11,014 nucleotides of DNA from Thalassiosira profunda (lineage: Eukaryota > Bacillariophyta > Thalassiosirophyceae > Thalassiosirales > Thalassiosiraceae): NCBI GenBank assembly GCA_036939355.1, contig JALLAP010000695.1:1-11014 (forward strand), given 5' to 3'. Both the position numbers and the translations under genes were made by a program. The notes below the pieces were generated by a model, which saw only the letters and a list, made by a program, of their open reading frames with translations, searched no databases and was not told the DNA's origin. This document shows, in pieces, positions 1 through 6,914 of this stretch. How positions within the stretch are numbered: position 1 is the stretch's first letter; the number at the start of each line of letters is the position of its first letter.

Positions 1-565
1 AATTCTTCCAGATGAGGCGGACGTCGTCGGCGGCGTCGTGTATGGTCTTGTACTTGCCCTCGTTCACCTTCTTCTTGACCTCGCCGAGGTCCATGGGCTT
101 CTTGATGACCTGGGGGTAATCGAAGAGGCCGAGGGCCTCCCAGTCGACGGGATCCCGGAAGGGCTCTGTTGGTAGGAGTGGGCGGCAAAGGGAAAGATGA
201 GACTTTGACTTCGTGCATCCAAAACGAGGACACGCAGGAGACCACATCATCCTCGACATGCATAGCAGGCTAACCGTCGACACTCCTCTCAGGACGCAAG
301 AATCATGACGTCGACAGATTCCACCCAGCTGCAGCCAGCTGCGTCTGCAACAACCAATGTCCACACTCGTGGCCCACTGAAATTGCTCATATCTTGTGGT
401 ATCCAATTTCACATCCCCGAAACTAGGCGATATCCCATACATGCAAATGCATCCATCGAAATGAAGCACGGCCGAATTGCAATTCCACTCACCCGCATCC
501 GCCTTGGCGTAAAATTGGCTGACGAGCTTGGCCATCGCCTGCCACTCGGGGGTGAGGTTGGACAT
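1..565 (-). CDS. Bromodomain protein, 5' part (cut by the window's left edge)
   Basis: Bromodomains bind acetyl-lysine, mostly on histones, so the product is probably a nuclear chromatin reader. I rebuilt two exons on the minus strand. Exon 1 is 565-493 (ATG at 565-563, A at -3) and exon 2 is 165-1, continuing outside the window. The intron 492-166 has donor GTGAGT and acceptor CCAACAG. The joined protein has 79 visible residues. It begins MSNLTPEWQAMAKLVSQ, which fits helix Z, and continues with PFRDPVDWEALGLFDYP, VIKKPMDLGEVKKK, GKYKT and DDVRLIWKN. These are the ZA-loop PVD, the DYP...IKKPMDL core and the helix-B DVRLIW block of a classic bromodomain. The acetyl-lysine-anchoring Asn is probably the last residue visible (WKN). 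The rest of the protein is missing, so BET, GCN5 or other class cannot be told. The domain identity is firm; the splice is inferred from splice signals and family continuity. Confidence 0.85.
   Translation of the reverse strand, partial: MSNLTPEWQAMAKLVSQFYAKADAGEWNCNSAVLHFDGCICMYGISPSFGDVKLDTTRYEQFQWATSVDIGCCRRSWLQLGGICRRHDSCVLRGVSTVSLLCMSRMMWSPACPRFGCTKSKSHLSLCRPLLPTEPFRDPVDWEALGLFDYPQVIKKPMDLGEVKKKVNEGKYKTIHDAADDVRLIWKN
166..492 (-). other. Intron of the bromodomain gene, stop-free and a multiple of three (exitron-like)
   Basis: The intron runs from GTGAGT (492 downward) to CCAACAG (167-166) after a pyrimidine-rich tract. It is 327 bases, about four times longer than the other six introns inferred in this window (76-89). 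It contains no stop in the frame of the flanking exons, so the minus strand is open from 565 to the window edge. Retention would insert 109 residues between helix Z and the ZA loop of the bromodomain. Splicing is preferred because the joined protein, ...AKADAEPFRDPVDW, has the normal bromodomain spacing. Confidence 0.7.
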
Positions 566-757
566 GATGGATGTGCGTGTAAATTTGAGAGCGGGCGTGA
601 GGCGACTCCGGTGAAGGCAGGAAGGCGACGGTGCAGGACAGGCAGGCAGAAGCAGGCGGCGGCTTTGGAGGGCACGGCGGAGGGTGGATAGAGCAGGGAT
701 AGCGTGGCTGGGGCGGGCGGGGGGGCGGAAAGCGGCTTTGTGTTTTGTGTCCCCAAC

Positions 758-778
758 ATGTCCGAAAAAGACGGACAT
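758..778. repeat. Perfect inverted repeat ATGTCCG-N7-CGGACAT
   Basis: The arms are 758-764 and 772-778 with a 7-base A-rich spacer. A dyad of this size in a divergent promoter could bind a dimeric regulator or form a short hairpin. A chance occurrence is also possible. No known binding site is claimed. Confidence 0.4.
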
Positions 779-910
779 TTGTGGACACAAATCTTGGGCT
801 ATGTAACTGCCACCATCTATCTTTGGATCTTTGGATCCAACGCCACCCTTGGCAGAGCCGGCAGCGCACCATTGCATTTGTCGAGAGAGGCGAGGGCTGC
901 TGACGGTGGC

Positions 911-1015
911 CCAAACTTTATACACCGCCAGCAGCAGCGCAGCAGCAGGAGGGCTGACATTGGTTGCCATTGCCCACATTGCCAAACTTCATACACCGTC
1001 AGCAGCAGCGCAGGA
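911..1015 (+). repeat. Direct duplication with a 71-base offset in the divergent promoter
   Basis: CCAAACTTTATACACCGCC at 911 recurs as CCAAACTTCATACACCGTC at 982. Both are followed by AGCAGCAGCGCAG and a GAGG run. The copies differ by a few substitutions and by a 3-base CAG difference. This looks like a local tandem duplication, placed 70-170 bases upstream of the LURP-one start codon, so it may lie in the promoter or 5' leader. Confidence 0.75.
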
Positions 1016-1082
1016 GGGGCCGCCCAGATCTCGAATTCAGCAGCAGGAGGGGGGCCACACAACACAGCACATCAACACCACG

Positions 1083-2051
1083 ATGGCGGACAAGCTCCAG
1101 AACGTGCCGATGACGGCCGAGATGCAGCAGCTCGCGAACGATCCCAACTTCGTCGTCGAGTTTGCTGTGGGCGATCCGATTCCGGACCTGGTGCCCCAAT
1201 CGAAGGATAGCGGCATCAAGATGGGTGGGGTCTACTTTGACGAGCCGAAGCGTTACATAATGAAGAGCTGCCACATGTCCAAAGAAGACGTGCGTATCCT
1301 CGACATGGCGTCCGGGAAGGTCGTGCTGGTCAGCCACCACCCCGGCAAAGATCCCTACGAGAAGCTGGATCCTCTTGGACTGGGCAACACTGGGAAGAAA
1401 CACGAAGTGATGGGTGGAGAATGGGAGTCCAGCTGCAACGTGACGGCCCGTCAGCGCGGGCACCAAAGCTTCAAGATCCGCCCCAAGTCCCTCTCGCGGC
1501 ACGGCCGGCAGTACATCAAAAAGATGCACGGGAAGGGCGAGGATACGATCATCATGAACATCGGGAAGAAGAGCAAGCTGTCCACGCAGTCGATGCGCCC
1601 GCATTTCGAGGTGGGACGGGGGGCCGATGGCGACGAGGAGTACGAAATCGTGGCCGACATGATGGCGCGGACGTTCACCATTCGCAACAACAAGGACGAG
1701 GTGATTGCGCAGGTGGCCAAGACGACCAAGGCGCTGATCCAGACGGCCGTCTTCGGTTCGGGGTCGGAGAGCACCATTGACATTGCTCCGGGCGTGGACT
1801 GCTCGACCATCCTTGCAATTGTGTTTGGGCTTGGGCAGGTGGGAAAGCATTACGTGAAAGATGCGGCCAACTCCTACGTGATTGATCCGCTCAAGGATTC
1901 GCTTGTTGATGGCGCGATCGATGCCGCCGACGGCGCTGGTTTGCCGGCCGGAGAGGCTGTCGGTGCCTACACGAGTGCTACCCACACTGCAATCTCCGAG
2001 AGTCACAAGCTGAAGAAATTTCACAAGTTCTTCGAGCAGACGTTCATGTAG
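1083..2051 (+). CDS. LURP-one-related (tubby C-terminal-like fold) protein
   Basis: The single-exon gene gives 322 residues. The start is ATG at 1083 in CACCACGATGGCG context; the open frame extends further upstream but offers no earlier ATG. The body (about 50-253) has the alternating short strands of the LURP-one-related/tubby-like barrel: GVYFDEPKRYIMKS, VRILDMASGKVVLVSHHP, a middle strand set, YEIVADMMARTFTIRNNKDE, then TIDIAPGVDCSTILAIVFGL. The last block matches the characteristic 'v.pgvD..lilai' ending of LOR proteins (plant LURP1 and relatives; scramblases share the fold). The roughly 20-residue N-terminus and the 70-residue tail (Ala/Asp-rich, then the basic KLKKFHKFF) are not recognised. 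LOR proteins have no general biochemical assignment; membrane or phosphoinositide binding is suggested only by fold similarity. No signal peptide is seen. It is convergent with the downstream HhH gene, 131 bases away. Confidence 0.85.
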   Translation: MADKLQNVPMTAEMQQLANDPNFVVEFAVGDPIPDLVPQSKDSGIKMGGVYFDEPKRYIMKSCHMSKEDVRILDMASGKVVLVSHHPGKDPYEKLDPLGLGNTGKKHEVMGGEWESSCNVTARQRGHQSFKIRPKSLSRHGRQYIKKMHGKGEDTIIMNIGKKSKLSTQSMRPHFEVGRGADGDEEYEIVADMMARTFTIRNNKDEVIAQVAKTTKALIQTAVFGSGSESTIDIAPGVDCSTILAIVFGLGQVGKHYVKDAANSYVIDPLKDSLVDGAIDAADGAGLPAGEAVGAYTSATHTAISESHKLKKFHKFFEQTFM

Positions 2052-2182
2052 AGGGGGGAAGGTATTGGTTTGCATAATAGCGGGAGACAAGAGAGTGAAT
2101 TCTATTGGTTGGCAGAGAACAAGAAAAGACAAACCATTCTTAAAGTGAAAGCGATGACGCCGTTGCAAACGCACATCCTGGC
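2052..2182. terminator. Convergent 3' spacer between LURP-one and HhH genes
   Basis: These 131 bases between two stop codons must hold both 3' ends or let them overlap. No AATAAA is present on either strand that I can see. Transcripts may overlap tail to tail. Confidence 0.35.
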
Positions 2183-3049
2183 TCATCCCTTCTTGGCCCT
2201 TTTGTGTGAATTGCGCGTGTCGCCATTCTCCTCGTTCGAGCCGCATCCTATGATCGAATCATCGTCATCGAAGATTGCAGAGAGTCCCTCCTCGTCGTTG
2301 GTTGCTGACATGGTCGCCACAGCCCACAGAGCCTTCCCTACTTTGCAGGGTGTCCACCCCGGTGACCCCTTCTCGTGTTTGGTGGCCTTATTCAATTCAG
2401 TTGCGAGTTCCCTGCACCTGTCGTTCACCTCCAAGTAGATTTTTTGGGTGTATCCTCTCTTGCCCTCGTACAGAGCCTCAATCACCTCGTCGTCCATAAA
2501 GGCAAAGGCATCCGGTCGGTGCAGGCACAGGATTGCGGATGCTGTCGCAGGCCCGACACCAGAAAGCGTGCATAGTTCTTTCATCGCCAATGCAATCTGC
2601 TCATTGTATTCTCCACCCGCATCGCCCTCGGTAATCTCCTTAGCGGCCTCGAACGCTCCCTGAGCAGCTGCAACGACGGCTGCCTCGCTGTTTGAATTCA
2701 GCAGCGGTTTGAGTGCATTGCGGGGTTTGCCTTTGAGAAACTTCCACTGGATCATCACATCCAACAAATCGTCTTTCGTCAGGCCAGAGGCTCCCCCCTT
2801 GCTCGCCCAGTCCTCCCTCTGCTTGTCCAACTTGACCAGCTTCGTCCCGCCCTTGGCCTTGATCATGGCCGGGTACGACGATGCCGCGCGCTCCCACTTG
2901 GCGACGTGGTCCGATAGCGGCTGCAGCGATACGAGTTGGGCCGCCGCCTCGACGCCCGGTCGGGTGTAGTGCTTCGACTTCGACGCGGCTTTGCCCGGCT
3001 TGGCGGCTGGCGCCCTCGTCCGCGTTGGTTGGCGGCGCTTGTACGTCAT
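2183..3049 (-). CDS. Helix-hairpin-helix DNA-glycosylase-like protein, function unknown
   Basis: A single exon gives 288 residues from ATG at 3049-3047. The N-terminus is basic (MTYKRRQPTRTRAPAAK) and the C-terminus ends HKRAKKG; both suit a nuclear, nucleic-acid-binding protein. Residues 160-190 read LSGVGPATASAIL...AFAFMDDEV. This is a helix-hairpin-helix hairpin followed by the position where HhH-GPD glycosylases carry their catalytic Asp (VD.H); here D186/D187. The bifunctional-glycosylase Lys before the hairpin and the iron-sulfur cysteine set after it are absent. Upstream, SSYPAMIKAKGGTKLVKLD and DLLDVMIQWKFLKGKPRN look like the conserved N-terminal part of an uncharacterised eukaryotic family I recall only loosely. 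The frame is open further upstream to 3304, with in-frame ATGs (for example the one encoding MPSFLSALAL) that would add a hydrophobic leader. I prefer 3049 because the basic start suits the family, but an organelle-targeted longer form is possible. A DNA-repair role is inference. Confidence 0.8.
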   Translation of the reverse strand: MTYKRRQPTRTRAPAAKPGKAASKSKHYTRPGVEAAAQLVSLQPLSDHVAKWERAASSYPAMIKAKGGTKLVKLDKQREDWASKGGASGLTKDDLLDVMIQWKFLKGKPRNALKPLLNSNSEAAVVAAAQGAFEAAKEITEGDAGGEYNEQIALAMKELCTLSGVGPATASAILCLHRPDAFAFMDDEVIEALYEGKRGYTQKIYLEVNDRCRELATELNKATKHEKGSPGWTPCKVGKALWAVATMSATNDEEGLSAIFDDDDSIIGCGSNEENGDTRNSHKRAKKG

Positions 3050-3397
3050 CGTCGTTTGCTTTGCGTTGACAAATGCGAGGGGTGCACCGACGCAGTGCGC
3101 GTGCTCTGAGATTTGCAAATGAAGAGACGCGCGTCGAGAGGCAAATGAAAGCGTTGCCGATGAAACGCCTGCGAGCAATGAATGTAGGGCCAAGGCTGAG
3201 AGAAAGCTCGGCATCTGCCGATGGTGCATGCGCGTCGGTGGTGATGAAAGGAATAATGCCGACGCGGGCGCGCGGAGGAGAAGGAGATCCGTCACGTCAG
3301 TCATGCGATCACGTTCACGTCACGCGTCTCCTCCTACGCTCTCGGCTGCGTGTCGTCGCCCCCCCAACCAACCTCGGCCTCGCAAGACGCCTCCGCC
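3050..3397. promoter_or_regulatory. Divergent intergenic region, HhH gene / IMPase-family gene
   Basis: These 348 bases separate two outward-facing start codons and should hold both promoters. The upstream half may instead code for an extension of the HhH protein (open to 3304). Two identical TCACGTCA sites lie 83-106 bases before the IMPase-family ATG. No TATA box was seen. Confidence 0.5.
3292..3322 (+). promoter_or_regulatory. Pair of TCACGTCA sites (CRE/bZIP-like)
   Basis: The octamer TCACGTCA occurs at 3292-3299 and 3315-3322, 23 bases apart in the same orientation, about two helical turns. Each contains ACGTCA, the half-site bound by many bZIP factors. It is also the core of CO2/cAMP-responsive elements described in diatom carbonic anhydrase promoters. 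Function here is inferred from the motif only. Confidence 0.45.
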
Positions 3398-4686
3398 ATG
3401 GCGCTGCCCTCCACAACACACCTCGCTGTTGCAGTCATGATGGTTTGGGCCCGATGCACAGCGAGACGATCTTCTGCGGCAGCGGCGGCGTTCGTTCAGC
3501 CGAGAAGCATGATGATGGATCAGCGTCGACGCCCATCACCATCACCGCTCGGAGACATCAGTGGGAGATGCGACGGCGCCATCTGCTGCAGAATGATGAC
3601 TGTCGATGCAGAACGCTCAAACGCATTTGTCTACACGAGCCTTGACGACGCCGCCGATACTGACATCATCACCAACTGCAAGCGAGACCTCGCGCACGTC
3701 TTGTGCACAATTGAAAAGGCAGCCTACTCGGCGGGCGAAATCGCCCTCTCGACCGCGGGCCAAATCGCCGTCAAGTCCACAAAGGCCAACGTGCGAGACA
3801 TGGTCACCGAGAGCGACGTGGCATGCCAGCGGCTCATCAAAGATATCATACTACAGGAGTTTCCGAACGATGTGTTTTTGGGAGAAGAAGGTATCGATTT
3901 GAGCGGGGATAGCAGCAGTGCGAGTTCGGAAGCTCTGAAGGATGCATTGGGTATTGCAGAAGGGAGCGGTGGCGAGGATAGGTTACTCTTTGTCGTGGAT
4001 CCCATTGACGGCACGACGAACTTTCAAGCTGGTAAGTAAGACTGTCTCATATCATATCGTACAATCAATTGCTGCATCAGATGCCAGATTCACAAAGCCC
4101 ACTGCATTCAGGGTTACCGATATATGCAATGAGCATTGGCGTGGTTTCTCTCTCTGGAAGTTCACCCGAAGTTGTTGCTGGAGTGATTTACAACCCGACT
4201 CTGGGCGAGATGACGTCGGCGGTTCGCGGACGAGGAGCATATCTGAACAACAAACGCATCACGCCGAATCACAGCGAAAGCAATCAACAACCTCGAACAT
4301 CAATCCTGGGTGAATCGCTCATCAATGTGGGGTTTCCAGTGTGCAAAGAGAGCACCCTCCTTGCATCTTCCAGAGCCGTCACTGCCCTTGCCACGAAAGT
4401 GCGAGGGCTGCGTATGGTAGCATGCGCCTCTCAAACTATGGCTTGGGTGGCACACGGCAAGTTGGCAAGTTATTTTTCCTGGGATCTGAACGCGTGGGAT
4501 GTGGCCGCTGGCCTTGTAATAGTGGAAGAGTCTGGCGGTTTGATCAGCAACTTCGATGGTACGAAGGCAGATATCTCGAGCCGGGATATGATCATAACGC
4601 GCAGTCCAGATTGCGTCGGAGAAGAAGGCCTTTTGAGAGACGAGATAATCCAGGTGCTGGAAGACAACGATTGTATTCAATACTAG
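3398..4686 (+). CDS. Inositol-monophosphatase-family phosphatase, possible plastid form
   Basis: Exons 3398-4031 and 4112-4686 join to 402 residues. The family are Mg2+-dependent, Li+-sensitive phosphatases acting on inositol phosphates, histidinol phosphate or related small phosphates. All key motifs are present: VTESD (139 is Asp), FLGEEG with the metal-binding Glu (163/164), motif 1 DPIDGTTNF at 201-209, and motif 2 AWDVAAG with Asp341 followed by EESGG. The splice restores NFQAGLPIYAMSIG, the normal family sequence, whereas read-through stops at 4039. Start: ATG at 3398 in CGCCATGG context. Residues 1-70 lie outside the enzyme domain: MALPSTTHLAVAVMMVWARC is hydrophobic, then Ala-rich AAAAAFVQPRS resembles an ASAFAP junction (A|F at 31/32), then a Ser/Arg-rich stretch. 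This suggests import into a stramenopile-type plastid, although the Arg residues before the Ala run are untypical. Plant IMPL1/IMPL2 are plastid precedents. The substrate cannot be read from sequence. Confidence 0.92.
4032..4111 (+). other. Intron of the IMPase-family gene
   Basis: An 80-base phase-1 intron with donor GTAAGT at 4032 and acceptor TTCAG ending at 4111. An earlier CAG at 4078-4080 would leave the family frame, so it is not used for this product. The intron splits motif 1 (DPIDGTTNF) from the following helix, between A211 and G212. Confidence 0.9.
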
Positions 4687-4836
4687 AGATGTTCATCTTC
4701 ACAGCGCCTTGTCGCCAGGAGCTTCCATCTTCTACGTACGTACTTACCATACGCAAGGGAGGCAGCTTGCAGCTTGCCGTAGCTTGCCGTTTGCACAAAG
4801 CCCACACCCACACACCAACACACCACCAAGAGAGCG
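4687..4836 (+). promoter_or_regulatory. Spacer between IMPase-family and ABC1-kinase genes
   Basis: 150 bases between two genes on the same strand, so they are probably transcribed separately. It contains TACGTACGTAC (about 4734-4744), a tandem AGCTTGCCGT pair at 4771-4790 preceded by a partial AGCTTGC, and an AC-rich run (4801-4828) just before the ATG. No other promoter motif is recognisable. Confidence 0.45.
4764..4790 (+). repeat. Short tandem repeat, AGCTTGC(CGT) units
   Basis: AGCTTGC at 4764-4770 is followed by two exact AGCTTGCCGT copies at 4771-4780 and 4781-4790. It lies 47-73 bases upstream of the ABC1-kinase start, so in the promoter or 5' leader. Confidence 0.6.
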
Positions 4837-6914
4837 ATGCTCTCCTCCCGGCCGCTCTTCCCCTATGCGCGGCGATCGCTCGCCAGGGCGCTCGAAGATG
4901 GCGGGCCGTCGCTTCGCATCTGTTGCATTCGCCTCCACAGCGCCGCGGCAGCAACCGAAGGAGGAGGCGGCAAACAACTGCGCCACGTTGCATTGGGAAT
5001 TGCAGGCGGGACCACCCTCGCGGCCCTCGGCGGGGTCGTCTACCTCAACCATCACGTGGGAGGGGGCGACGGCCTCTGGCGCACCGTGAGCTTTTATTCG
5101 CTCGCCATCCCGAAATACATCGAATATAGAGTGCACATGCTCCTGGACTCGCCGGACGAAGTGTGGGACCGATTGCACGAGGAGACGAGCAAGGCGGGGT
5201 TGGACAAGATCATGGAATTGCAAGGGTTCTACGTGAAGAGCGGTCAGATGTGCGCTGCAAATATTGGCAACGCTTTCCCACCAATTTGGCAGGATACAAT
5301 GGCGCCGTTGCAGGACGAATGTCCGTCGAGGCCGTTTGCAGTGGTCAAACAGATTGTGGAGTCGGAGTTTGGCAAGAGCCTGAACGAGATATTTGCAACC
5401 TTTGAGGAAACGCCCATCGGCGCGGCCAGCATCGGGCAGGTGCATCGAGCGACGCTCAAAGATGGGAGCAAAGTCGTCGTGAAGGTCATGTACCCGGGGG
5501 TGGAGGACGTGTTTCGAGGTGACGTCCGAACGATCAAGATGTTTGCCCAAGTGGCCCAACCGGTGCACGTGCCGCCGTTGATTGAGATCGAGAAGCAATT
5601 CATGACCGAGTTTGACTACGAAAAAGAAGCAGAGCAGCTCGACAAGGTTCGAAGGAATATGGAGGCAGCCAACATCGCCGGGGATGCGTCGAAGCTGTGC
5701 GCCATACCCAAGCCCCATTTGGACCTGTGCACGAAACGGGTGCTGGTGATGAACGAATTGAAAGGCAACAAACTGGTGGACGAGCTGAAGAGGGACATGA
5801 AACGACAAATGGCCCGAGTGGACAAATCCCTCGATAAGTTTGGCGACGAAAAGGAAATGGAGCAGAGTTTCGCCAAGGAATTCGAGTTGGGTGAGAACGG
5901 ACCCACCGCCGCGGAGTACGATACGTTCATCCGATTGCTCGATGCGAAACGACGGGCGTCGAACGCCTACGCGGCATTGCACAATTTGAGCGTTGGGTGG
6001 CTGCCGGGGGTGAAGCGGAGGGAGTACGAGGGCAAGGCGTCGTTGCCCATCAACCACGCACGTTTGATCGACGAGCTGCTTCTCATTCATGGCCATCAGG
6101 TATGCATGCTGTGCAGTGCAACAAATACCCGAATGGCATCACTTTCTTACCCCCTATTCTATCATCTCAATGCATCAGATTCTTGTCGACGGCTGCTTCA
6201 ACGGTACGCTGTACGCTTGAAAACTCTGTCGCTGAGGGCAATCGATTCGTCTCCTCACTTATGTGCACTTTCAACTCTCTTGTCGTCGGCAGGTGACCCT
6301 CATCCTGGGAATGTCATGCTCCTTGGAGTCGAGGATGGCCGGCCGCAGTTGGGTCTGATCGATTACGGCCAGGTGGGCCTGCGCTGCTACCTCTTGGATC
6401 GTTTCAACTGCCCTCATCTCATTACAATTCATCTGATTCGCTTGTGCACAGGTGAAAGTGTTGACGAAGGAAGAGAGGCTGCTGTTCTGCAAAATGATAG
6501 TGGCTCTCGCCAACGATGACAAAGATCGGATTTGCGATCTGTTGAAAGAGGCCGGTGAGTTTAGGTACTTGTGCAATCCTGCTCAGAGTGATACAGAGCT
6601 GACTGATGCAACTCTCGCCGGTATCGATAGGCTACAGATCTGAGAAGATGGACAAAGATATCATGTACAAATTTGCGAGGGTGGCGTACGACGAGGACAA
6701 TGCGGAGCTGACGGAGGGGCAGCACATTCAGTTGTACATGGAGCATTTGCACGACGAAGATCCCGTCGAGCACCTGCCGCAGCAATACATCATGGCGTCC
6801 AGGGTCTCGATTTTGCTGCGAGGTTTGGGGCACGCGGTGCATCAGAGCCGGAGCGTGGCCAAGGCGTGGAAGCCGATTGCGGAGCGGGCGCTTGCGGAGG
6901 AGGGTGAATGCTGA
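4837..6914 (+). CDS. ABC1/ADCK/UbiB-family atypical kinase, probably mitochondrial
   Basis: Five exons (4837-6099, 6179-6203, 6293-6372, 6452-6554, 6631-6914) join to 584 residues. The family comprises atypical protein-kinase-like ATPases that support ubiquinone and other prenyl-lipid metabolism in mitochondria and plastids. All hallmarks are present: KxGQ as K134-Q137 in FYVKSGQMC, the Ala-rich loop GAASIGQVHRA at 195-205 (replacing the P-loop), K216 in VVVKVMYPGV, EFDYEKEA near 258-265, VLVMNELKG at 302-310, GDPHPGN at 430-436, and the DFG equivalent IDYGQ with D453. The N-terminus (MLSSRPLFPYARRSLARAL, then RLHSAA) is Arg-rich without acids at first, like a mitochondrial presequence. Residues 50-70 form one membrane-like segment. 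The C-terminal exons supply VKVLTKEERLL and the helical tail. No catalytic residue is missing, so it should be active. The subfamily (ADCK1/2/5 or plant ABC1K) is not resolved. Confidence 0.93.
6100..6292 (+). other. Introns 1 and 2 flanking a 25-base microexon (6179-6203)
   Basis: Intron 1 is 6100-6178 (GTATGC...CAG, 79 bases) and intron 2 is 6204-6292 (GTACGC...CAG, 89 bases). The exon between them encodes ILVDGCFN plus the first base of the next Gly codon. With it the protein reads HGHQILVDGCFNGDPHPGN, the expected family sequence before the catalytic loop. Without it exon 3 would be out of frame. Both introns together are 168 bases, a multiple of three, and the unspliced stretch has no stop in the exon-1 frame. 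Confidence 0.87.
6373..6451 (+). other. Intron 3 of the ABC1-kinase gene
   Basis: 79 bases, donor GTGGGC (weak), acceptor GCACAG. It joins IDYGQ to VKVLTKEERLL, normal for the family. Retention would shift the frame and stop at 6519, giving a kinase cut just after the metal-binding Asp. Confidence 0.88.
6555..6630 (+). other. Intron 4 of the ABC1-kinase gene
   Basis: 76 bases, phase 1, donor GTGAGT, acceptor CGATAG. It joins LLKEAG to YRSEKMDKDIM. Retention would terminate the frame at the TGA at 6641-6643. Confidence 0.87.

Larger units (their letters stand above)
566..1082. promoter_or_regulatory. Divergent intergenic region, bromodomain gene / LURP-one gene
   Basis: These 517 bases separate two start codons that point away from each other, so the promoters and 5' leaders of both genes should lie here. 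Visible content: a G-rich run near 709-726, a 7-base inverted repeat at 758-778, a doubled ATCTTTGG (about 819-834), and a duplicated segment with 71-base offset at 911 and 982 that is rich in CAG/GCAG. TTTATAC at 917-923 is the only TATA-like string I noticed; its counterpart in the second copy reads TTCATAC. No conserved coding region was recognised. Confidence 0.55.

Noticed and set aside
305..691. Plus-strand open frame of 128 residues overlapping the bromodomain gene's intron and exon 1
   Set aside because: No recognisable domain; it runs antisense to the conserved first exon.
831..1082. Upstream extension of the LURP-one reading frame
   Set aside because: No in-frame ATG lies between 831 and 1083 (831 is TTG). 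The stretch is CAG/GCAG-rich, contains the promoter duplication, and has no recognised sequence.
999..2246. Long open frame (about 415 residues) antisense to the LURP-one gene
   Set aside because: Its product is rich in His, Leu, Arg and Val with no domain, typical of the complement of a GC-rich coding region. The sense frame has a clear LOR domain.
3350..3397. Earlier start for the IMPase-family protein
   Set aside because: Position 3350 is GTG, not a usual eukaryotic start. ATG at 3398 has a strong CGCCATGG context and begins the hydrophobic leader.
4744..6096. Long open frame (about 450 residues) antisense to exon 1 of the ABC1 kinase
   Set aside because: Low-information antisense composition over a perfectly conserved kinase exon; no domain recognised.
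4837..6519. Reading 4837-6519 as one uninterrupted kinase gene of 560 residues
   Set aside because: It would lose ILVDGCFN, insert unrelated residues before GDPHPGN and end right after IDYGQ. The five-exon model restores every expected family block. It is kept only as a possible intron-retained form.
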